DNA of 64,000 nucleotides from NCBI GenBank assembly GCA_947561715.1, contig OX387205.1, positions 5,461,001 to 5,525,000 of the forward strand, read 5' to 3'. Positions 56,609-64,000 of the stretch are shown here, piece by piece (positions within the stretch are counted from its first letter, which is position 1; each line of letters starts with the position of its first letter). A model generated the notes under the pieces. That model was given only the letters and a program-made list of their open reading frames with translations, searched no databases and had not been told where the DNA came from. The translations under genes were made by a program, and so were the position numbers. This DNA is from Ascidia mentula. Taxonomy: Eukaryota; Chordata; Ascidiacea; Phlebobranchia; Ascidiidae.

Positions 56609-57817
56609 CCGGCCTCGCAGGCATCATCAAAGCAGTAAAGTTCAGTCAACTCGATAACCGTGTCAGGCGGTTTGAAGCATCGCGGAATTGACGCGTCTTT
56701 CAACAAAGGCACATGGTCCAACCAGACATTCCAATGCTCGACCACACTTTGGGGAAGTGGGTCGTCCCAACCAAGTTGTTGGTTGCACAGATTCTGCATC
56801 AGCCTTTTCATGGGAAGAACAAATGGTTGAATAAACCCCAGTGGGTCATAGACATAACTGATCATTGACAACATACCACGGCGAGTATATGGTTTTTCCT
56901 TTATATTTACACGAATTCCAAAACAGTCGTTGGCCATGTCCCACTGAACACCCAACGCTCTTTCCATCGGCAGGTTCGATAAATCCATGTTCAACACAGC
57001 ACCTGAGCGGTCGTCCTGGTCTAAAGATTCAAGCACAACATATGAGTTGCTTCGAAATTTTGCTACATGAAATCCTCCTTCACGCAAAATGGCACTTACA
57101 TCCTTGATAAGCTCAGTGGCCAGGGCAACTGTTGGCACTGACTTAAGACAGTCGTCTACATAAAAATTCTTTGAAACAGTCTGAACAACATGCGTCGAAA
57201 ACAAGTCCTTTTCATCCAACCCTGCTTTTCTTAGCGCAAAGCTTGCACAACTAACTAGGCGAAGAGGTGGCACCAAACAAATGCACAAGAATTTGGTAGT
57301 CCACAGGGGTGCGTTTAAAATCGCTATCAGGCCACCACAGAAATCGTAGCGAATCACAGTCCTTTGGAACAACCTTCACCTGATGAAACATGCCCTTGAT
57401 GTCGGCCGCAAAGGCAACAATTTCCTGGCGAAAACGTAGCAGCACTCCCACAAGACTATTGGTAAGGTCTGGCCCTTGCAACAGCTTGTCGTTCAAAGAG
57501 TATCCCTTGTGGGAAGCAGCACAGTCGAAAACAATTCGAAATTTGTTACCAGTAGCATGATGTGGTATGTACCATGTTTGCTCTGTACATGGCAAACAGT
57601 CCGTGGGTATTCTCCGCGCAAACCCTTGTTTAAAGTAATCCTCTATTTTTTCTTTGTACTTGTTAAAAAACTGGGTATCTCTCTCAAAACGCCGCTTTAG
57701 ATGTAGCAAGCGTCGCTCTGCCAAGATTCTATTGTATGGCAGCTTCTGTTCGGGCGACTTCCAAGGTAACCAAAGGCGTCGATTTTTTAACGTTTTGTAA
57801 AATATTAAGGGTGACAT
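56609..57817 (-). pseudogene. BEL/Pao-2 reverse transcriptase
   Basis: Two frames: 57,817-57,251 (YIPHHATGNKFRIVFDCAAS, FAADIKGMFHQVKV with the first catalytic Asp, LRFLWWPDSDF) and 57,372-56,569 (ASFALRKAG, KNFYVDDCLKS with the YVDD motif, RRGMLSMISYVYDPLGFIQP). They overlap with a frameshift near 57,260. Translation runs into ELYCFDDACEAGFS, the start of RNase H, where the element is cut off. Confidence 0.85.
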
Positions 57818-58310
57818 TTCCAGGTTTTAGAAACACGCAAAAAACATTTCGTCAGTCGTATCGCCCTAAACGTAGGCAAACGACGCAAATTCCGTTTCAT
57901 GTCACTTTGTTTTTACACCGAATCATGTTGTTGTAGCACTAAGTTTTAAATACTTTAATTATGGACCCCCTTACTGAAAGCGGCACATTTTTGTTTCACT
58001 CGGTCTATTGCAGTAATTATGAAATAACAAACAAATCTATTACGCAACAGTGCCATTTCTTACCATTATGCTACAACAACTGCTGCGCTGTGTAACAAAC
58101 CACGAAACACTTGTGTTTGTCATGATGGTGAAGGTGATAATACAGGTCGTTTGAAACTAGCTTAACGCATAGTACAATATATGTGTGGTTTTTCTGGCAA
58201 TAATTTTTAAATTCAAACAGAATCCAGGGGTGACAATGCATACGTTGTCACCCCTGTTTGTTTGTGAGGGGTGACATGTCACCCCAGTCAACCCTAAATC
58301 GACGCCTATG
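57771..58310. mobile_element. Short DNA transposon (copy 2) inside BEL/Pao-2
   Basis: 540 bp, termini caaaggcgtcgatttttt and aaatcgacgcctatg, an inverted copy of the element at 37,623. It is flanked by a perfect 8-bp duplication aaggtaac (57,763-57,770 and 58,311-58,318), consistent with hAT-type insertion. Removing it restores continuity of the BEL/Pao RT region (the flanking frames end and resume around ...LPWKS and ...IGLPS). Confidence 0.8.
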
Positions 58311-59061
58311 AAGGTAACCCAATCTGGTAATGTCCATCCACTTTGATGACACTCTTCTCCATAATGAAAATAGCGCGTTTGTCATCAAATGACAGTCCCG
58401 GGCCCTGATGGCCTTTCTCCTGAAACTCATTACTGTATAGTTGATCCAACTGACGATGTACTTTCGTGTCTGAATGCATGAAGTTGACACAGGCTTTTTG
58501 GCTGCGGTGTTCTCTTCCTGGGCCAAACAAGCACCAACCCAACCCAGTGCGTATAGCAACGGGGTCGCCTCGTGTACCACGCACAACACCGCGTTGTTCG
58601 TCTGGACAATCAATTACAGGAAATTCAAGGTCGCGGATGTGCTGATACCGCTTAACATCATTTACTGTGGGAATGCTACCCTGTAATTTCGGCAACTTGG
58701 GCACGACCATGACATTTTCCATAAAAAATCGTTCGTTCTCCTTTAAACCCTGCACTGATAACGAAACTTTACTACTGCGCAATGTCTGCGTTCCATTTAC
58801 GGTGGTTATCGTTAAGTTGTCCTCCACACCACGTAATCCCAACCTTTCTGCCAAGACTTCAGAGCAAGGTGAAGTATCCGATCCGTCATCCAGAAATGCA
58901 TGAGTATAGCAAGGCTCTGAAACGCACAGAGTTAGCTCGTAGCGTGGCAGCAGACGTTCCAGACACGCCGGCCCCATGACCTTCCACTGGTGAACTTGTG
59001 CGTTGACCCGATGGACCAGTAGGATGTGTCCAATGTAGTAGTGTGTGGTGCCTTTTGCCAC
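58311..59061 (-). pseudogene. BEL/Pao-2 protease and RT N-terminus
   Basis: The open frame contains THAFLDDGSDTSPCSEVLAE, the DDGS variant of the retropepsin motif used by BEL/Pao, then LSVQGLKENERF and a Pao-type linker (RTGLGWCLFGPG) before RT. Its downstream neighbour is cut by the nested transposon. Confidence 0.8.
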
Positions 59062-59067
59062 AATCCT

Positions 59068-60331
59068 CTACCCGCAAAATGGTCGGGACGAAAGCAACGC
59101 GTGGCGTTCTATGAGCGACCGTTTCTTGAAGACCTCGCATTTCCACAAAAAATGAAAGGCTTCGCAATCGGGGCAGGTTTGAGTGGGTCGGAGGGAGTCG
59201 TGATTCACAAAAGTCTCCGTTGATACACCGTTGGTTACCGTTGAGTAGGTAGCTGCAACCCACTCGGGCAGCTTTCCTTTCAAGCTCGCTTGACCTTTTG
59301 ACTTACGTTCGTCCACGGAAACAAACCTCATCATAGGTGAAAGACTATCCTCTGCCAACAGCTCAAGAAGATCCAACAAGGTTTGAAAAGTCACTGGCCG
59401 ATTCCGCAAACGGAGTTCGGATGACTTTGTGATAAATCGTCTGATCGCGTTTTGTGGCAAACGTTGTACAACGGTCTCAATGTTTTGTGGCAAATCAAGT
59501 GTGTACCGACAGTTCCACTGACTAAACAGCTTAAAACTCACAGAAGCCTGTGCTCGAAAAGAACGCAAACCTCTGAAGTAGTTGTCTTTAAGTGGCGACC
59601 GGCAGGTCAATCTGTCCATATGTGCTCTAACAACAAGGTCTAATCTCCCATGTCTCCTGTGGAGTATATCCAATGCATCCCTGTATCCTAATTCGGGAGG
59701 CATGCTTTTGCATTCCAAAATGTTAGTCAGGGCGTCCTCAACGCAAAATTCACAGAGGTATCCCAACTCGGCGTCAGATAGATAAGCCTTGTTTATCTGT
59801 CGATCAAAATCGTTCATGAACTTGTGATATTTAAGAGGATCCCCGTCATATTTCTCTAACGTCAGTTTGGGTAAGTTAAAACCTTGCTTCACGGTTTCAA
59901 CAAATACGTACAAATCTGAGGTAGTCGCCTGTGGACGTATTTTATGTGGTCCCAACGCTCGGTTGAGAGAACTCGTCTCAAATGTGCCGGCCCCAGTGGC
60001 ATCTACGCTGGTGGCAACCGCTGGACTTCGGCTTCGTAACTGCGGTGAGGTCGCATCCTTGCGTAGATTCGCACGAGTCGAATTCACTTACTGTGTCCGC
60101 AGCGAATTCAGCCAATTCCACATCGTCCTGGGCTTTAGAGAGCTCGAGAACAAGATCCAACATTCTTGATTTTAAAGCACATCGACGCTTGAGTTGTTGA
60201 AGTCTTAAAGCGGCGGCATCAGCATTTCGGCGACACGTACACTCGCTGTGCTTTTGGGCAGGTTTCACAGCATCAATTACATCAAACAGCTGTTGTGATG
60301 TAGGCGGGACTTCTCCTGTGTCTTTAGACAT
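59068..60331 (-). pseudogene. BEL/Pao-2 Gag
   Basis: Two frames. 60,331-59,978 starts MSKDTGEVPPTSQQLFDVID and has a coiled-coil-like helix (LRLQQLKRRCALKSRMLDLV). 60,087-59,068 holds the DUF1759-type Gag core (LPKLTLEKYDGDPLKYHKFM then NDFDRQI) and ends with a zinc-knuckle-like CPDCEAFHFLWKC. A frameshift near 60,000-60,087 separates them. Confidence 0.75.
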
Positions 60332-60735
60332 AGATCTTCAATTTGCGATGGTGACCGAGATATCACCGGGGCAAACAAAATCTTTTTAAAATAATGTGGA
60401 ATTCAAGTCCTTCCTGAATTCCACCTTACAGTTCTTTAACTGGTTGCATAAGGTCGGTCAAGTTTTAATATTCACGTTTATTCCAGTATTCTCGAAATAA
60501 ATTTCTAGGTTGCCATTTTAAAAAGATTTAGACCACACCTGTATTCAAATAGAATGTTAAAGCACATACAGACTCATTACACTGGCCTCAACATTACACC
60601 AGCCTCAACATTACACCGGCCGAAACATGGGGATCATAAGATAGTAGATGCTTATTACGTCACAAGACGTCGACAACAAAATCACTGTAATGGCGGGAAA
60701 TAATTATTTTGTACTGGGGAGCTTATTGTCCGTAA
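60332..60735. other. Leader / probable 5' LTR remnant of BEL/Pao-2
   Basis: About 400 bases upstream of gag with no ORF. It contains tandem-like cattacaccagcctcaa / cattacaccggccgaaa units near 60,590-60,625. It likely holds the leader and LTR, but no partner copy exists in the window to define it. Confidence 0.35.
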
Positions 60736-60863
60736 CAAGGTGTAAATATTTTTATTTGCAATTCAGACCAAATGGATTGATTAAATCGTAGGAAAAAAAG
60801 CAACATATTATCTTGCAAAGCATGAATATGTACAAATTGAACTTACAGATTGTGCAATTAAAT

Positions 60864-61797
60864 TTACTGAGCAGGTCTACAACAAAACACATGTCCTTTC
60901 ACATAGCAAGGATTGTACATTGCCGTAAAAGGTTGACAGGGACCAGTTGTGTTTCCCCAGCTTGGCAGCTTGTTATACAACACAGAGTAACGCTCACTAA
61001 GTCTTGTTGAGTTCACCTTGTTGTCATTGCCAATGGACATCCAATCGCCCACTTGGTCTTTAAAAAGTGTTGTGCAGGTAAATCGGAAAAAAAAAATTTC
61101 AAGTACAAACTGTAACGCGCTATAATGTAATGTGTTTTTCACACTTATGTAACCTGCTATAATGTAATGTGTTTTTCAAACTTATGTAACCTGCTATGCT
61201 ACGAAAATGATGCAATGAATGACTTGCAGTTCCGCACTGCCGAGGTAAACACTAGTGATGCTCCGAAACAGCTATATTTATATATTCGGCCGAAACTACG
61301 GTTCAAATTCGGCAAACCGAACTTTCGGTGCATCCTTATAGTAAACACCTCCGTTCATTGAACTGTCCGAGATAAGTTAAAATTGACAATTGATAGTGAT
61401 CGCATTATGATAGCATCGTGGCCCCTGCGATTGCATACTTGCTCTATATAGATTCGTGCATATATTCTGTGGTTTTTGTGGTGAGAATCATTCTACATTT
61501 GGATCGACTTTGTGTAGAATCATCGTCTGTATTCTGCACGATATTTCGTTCCTATCTTTGGTGTCTATAGAATAAACAAACTAACCCAAGTTTGGTTTGT
61601 TTAGTGAAGCGAAGTTTGGAAACGCAGTTGCAGCAAAACACACAAACAACCAATAAACATCTTATTCTCTTTCTTGTTTTGGCAAATTTGTGTGCTGTTG
61701 CAAAGATCCCTTGTCGGTTTTACTTTGCAAACAGCCCTTGCACTTTCCCATGTCAAGTTCTTGGCAATATAGTACGAGTAAATTTTGTATGATTTAT
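60864..61797 (-). pseudogene. L16: truncated secreted-family gene (D + part of C)
   Basis: Exon D 60,864-61,059 is open (DQVGDWMSIGNDNKVNSTRL, Cys-to-Ser in LSERYS, ends HVFCCRPAQ-stop), with the acceptor again ttttaa. A piece of exon C (about 61,671-61,795; YSYYIAKNLTWESARAVC region) lies beyond the 390-base repeat, lacking its 3' third and its start. Exons A and B are absent. It is a sister of L2. Confidence 0.75.
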
Positions 61798-61799
61798 AT

Positions 61800-62399
61800 T
61801 TTGTTTTAGGTATCTTTGCAACGTCTCATAGATTTCCCAAAGCTTGAAAACTCTTCGCAAATAAAACTGCTTTTGGAAGATTAGATACTGTTGCGTTTAT
61901 CGCATGTTTTTCTGTAAACTTCGTGTATCCAACACCAATCAGGTAAACAATCTTTTATTAAGATGGCTAAAACGTACGGCAGCAGTCCAAATGAAACCAC
62001 AAGCAAAATGGAATCCTGTGGAATCACCACCGTATGGGTGGATTCATCTTCACGTCCCCCACCAACAACACAGGTAAATCCAATTCATTATATAGTGGCA
62101 CTGGTCAAAGGCGTCCGCGAGGCATGTCAGGGCGGATCAGCAAGTTACAACAGTTTAGAGACGAGGTTATTGATTTAGAGTCAGGGCGGTCGTTTGTAAT
62201 TACTTTTGCACACGCTTGTGTTGTCCTTCTGTACGTGGGAAACCGGTCACGAATATAAACAATGCCAATATTACACTTTTCACATTAATATTCACTGTGT
62301 TCGCTACAGCCGAATTGGATATTATAAAAAGTAATTTTTGAAACTGTATAAACATATTTCGTACTGGTGTCGGTTGTAACTGCTTGCTATGAAGATTGT
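61800..62399. other. No recognised gene
   Basis: Contains a 71-aa + frame (61,963-62,178, MAKTYGSSPNETTSKMESCG) and an overlapping one (62,034-62,258). Neither resembles a known family, and neither has a copy elsewhere in the window. Confidence 0.3.
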
Positions 62400-62505
62400 G
62401 GGGACTAATTGGGCAACTGGATATCAATTGGTGATGACAACATAGTGAACTCAACAAGGCTTGTTAGCGTTACTCTGTGTTGTATCATAGGCTGGGAAAA
62501 CATAA
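62400..62505 (+). pseudogene. L17: exon D relic
   Basis: Matches exon D from LGNWISIGDDNIVNSTRL onward, then has a deletion at tgtgagcgt (reads tgttagcgt) and another in the NKLPSWG part, and ends at gctgggaaaacata. No other exon nearby. Confidence 0.65.
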
Positions 62506-62924
62506 AGTAGCATGTTGAAACTCTTTGCGGTTTTGCGTAGTTTTATTGTTGGTTTGCGGTGGCATTAAATGTGACATTAATGTTGAATTCTGCGAGCTGC
62601 AGACAGATAGCCACTGTTTTGACTTAGAAGGTCTCATCATACATATATAAATGTTGAGGTTTGGATAAAAATCAGGTGACCAGAGAATTTTTTGCCCAGC
62701 AAACCCCCCCAAAGTCGCTCTTCGTCCGTGAACCCTGCAATACTGTTTATACGGGTTTCCGCTTGTATTTTTGTTCACCTTCTCCCTTAGTTTAAAATAA
62801 AACAATAATTACAGTTGCTGGTTTAATGTTATCACAACTACTTGCGAAGTTGGTTTACAACCAAAAGGAGAATGCTTTTGCTGTTAGGATTAATCAATAA
62901 TACAGAAAGTATAAACAGAGAAGG

Positions 62925-64000
62925 TCAATGCTCGTGTGAAAGTCCAGATAGATCGCAAACATTTTGACAAAGGTGTTCCATCATTTCCAAGGCTATTTGT
63001 TGGCCAATTCCTTCCACATCTCCATTAGATATAAACACATGCTCCTCCACTCCAGCTATGTCCAACAATTCTTGCATATTCGGTTTATTTATGTAGTTCA
63101 TAAACAAGACATAAATCTGAAGTGTTAAGAAGTGCAGAAGTATTAACATGCTTTCCCATAGCAAGGCGGGATCGCCCCACTGCCCAGGACCTTTATTTTT
63201 GGCGATCTCTCGTATTTTGATCATAAGCTTCACAGGTTTCGCAGCCAAGGCATTGCAGTCAGTATGGATCAGCCACTTTTTCCGATAAATCGGAGCGAGA
63301 TTTTAAAAATTCAGCTCCCAGTGAGGTTTGAACTCACGACCCTGAGCAAACCAGGCCAAACGCTCTACCAGCTGGTTTCACAACGTGTGTTGTGCCACTT
63401 GCCAGGCGACCTTCACATACGTAGGGGATATCTATCACAGTTATCAAGTATTACCATGCTTTCACATTGCATGGCAGGATCGCCCCACCGCGCAGGCCCT
63501 TTATAATGGGCGATCTCAGCACTCGTATGCTATAGCAGCTCAATGGCTGCAATGCCTTGGCTGCGCAGCCTGTGAACCTTGTGATCAAAATATATCAATA
63601 TTCATCAATTTATATCAATATACACATGTAGGCTAAAGGAGCTTTGCAAAGTGCCAATATAATGATAACCTTTTTAATTGTAAACTAACATTTTTTCAGA
63701 AACTCTAAAATCTTTTGTTGCAAAGGTTTTTAGAAACTATATCTAAACATACCAACAATAGCAAAATACTTACTAGGACACCTTTGTCACGCAAAGCTTT
63801 GGCCACTTCTTTAACATCATCGTCAGAGTTTTTGTCAATAACAACGAAAATGACATCCATATGTTTGACGTCACGATGGTCGTCAACAAACACGTGATCT
63901 TTCACAAAACGAAGTGCATTTCCTGTGTTCACAACTCCGTCGTCTGTCGACACATCAGAACAGACATTTTTAATGTGACCGAAATTAGCAAGTTGTAATG
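62925..64000 (-). CDS. vWA-domain protein, 3' end (partial)
   Basis: Two exons. The exon from 63,774 to beyond the right edge reads LLISVTLKNVCSDVSTDDG, VVNTGNALRFVKDHVF, DVKHMDVIFVVIDK, DDDVKEVAKALRDKGVL, then donor gtaagt. The exon 62,925-63,116 (acceptor cttcag) reads IYVLFMNYINKPNMQELLDI, AGVEEHVFIS, IGQQIALEMMEHLC, stop TGA. NTGNAL, DVIFVVxD, ALRDKGV and ELLxIAG..EHVF are the second half of a von Willebrand factor A domain as in collagen-VI-like extracellular proteins. Phase 0 joining restores one frame. The N-terminus and MIDAS DxSxS are off the window. Asp followed by Lys (VIDKNSDDD) where families usually have DG is a small oddity. Confidence 0.8.
63145..63575 (-). repeat. tRNA-derived SINE-like unit in vWA intron
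   Basis: On the minus strand about 63,385-63,312 reads ctggtagagcg (box A) and gagttcaaacctc (box B) with tRNA-like spacing, so a tRNA-type pol III head. Flanking it are a direct repeat pair (catgctttcccatagcaagg..., 63,149-63,213 and catgctttcacattgcatgg..., 63,456-63,520) and an inverted pair (cagccaaggcattgca, 63,243-63,258 and tgcaatgccttggctg, 63,547-63,562). Confidence 0.55.

Larger units (their letters stand above)
56609..60735 (-). mobile_element. BEL/Pao LTR retrotransposon 2, truncated
   Basis: Minus-strand gag (60,331-59,068), protease/start of RT (59,061-58,306) and RT (57,817-about 56,609) are present; integrase and the 3' end are missing. The left edge joins family intron sequence at aacggctaaatcc. 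The right edge is near 60,735 where family 3' flank resumes (gtgtaaatatttttatttgc). I could not identify paired LTRs. A 540-bp transposon splits the RT region. Confidence 0.8.

Noticed and set aside
62485..62805. 106-aa minus ORF
   Set aside because: Low-complexity charged sequence overlapping the exon D relic L17; no recognisable domain and no support from context.

Overview
This is a stretch of an animal nuclear genome, AT-rich and crowded with transposons. It has short coding exons split by introns of about 100-500 bases. The retroelement types (BEL/Pao, Ty3/Gypsy, Penelope) and a von Willebrand A (vWA) gene fragment point to an invertebrate metazoan, probably marine. I cannot name the species; a tunicate is possible but unproven.

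The dominant content is one multigene family, present as at least 17 loci (called L1-L17 here) on both strands from about 240 to 62,505. An intact gene has four coding exons: A, a signal peptide (58 or 61 nt); B, an N-glycosylation-rich domain (270 or 258 nt) with the core FDIGTT..(T/S)INVTVA; C (196 nt) with a LG.N.TWDSAR..C core and ..LCN.TQIC; and D (196 nt) with GDWMSIGDDN, LC.RYSVLYNKLPSWGNT and HVFCC before the stop. Phases are 1-1-2, so the exons join in frame to a secreted protein of about 240 aa. Exons C+D together resemble a small cysteine-rich domain seen in uncharacterised proteins of marine organisms (DUF7495-like, from memory). Intact on inspection are L6 (+, 14,197-19,265), L10 (+, 34,047-35,807), L11 (-, 39,973-41,818) and L15 (-, 53,344-55,095). 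L7 is nearly intact. The rest are truncated, frameshifted or fused.

The loci fall into four subfamilies by signal peptide and exon B length: 1 (L1, L5, L6, L10, L15), 2 (L4, L8, L9, L13), 3 (L3, L11) and 4 (L7, L12). Flanks repeat in fixed orders, for example a subfamily-2 gene followed by a subfamily-4 promoter at three places. The array therefore grew by duplication of multi-gene blocks and was then broken by inversions and insertions.

Mobile elements: a Penelope-like element (7,666-10,924); a 3.3-kb LTR element without pol genes (15,029-18,333) inside intron B-C of L6; a nearly intact Ty3/Gypsy (26,612-32,190) inside intron C-D of L9; solo LTRs (12,010-12,578 and 42,472-43,131); BEL/Pao-1 (44,375-51,051) and BEL/Pao-2 (about 56,609-60,735), each carrying a small nested DNA transposon; a hAT fragment with a BED finger (38,690-39,360); and a short basic ORF (3,456-3,842) resembling the core-protein-X-like proteins of Maverick/adintovirus-type elements. 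Non-family host sequence: two exons of an ornithine-decarboxylase-like gene (36,955-37,433) and the 3' end of a vWA gene at the right edge (62,925-64,000).
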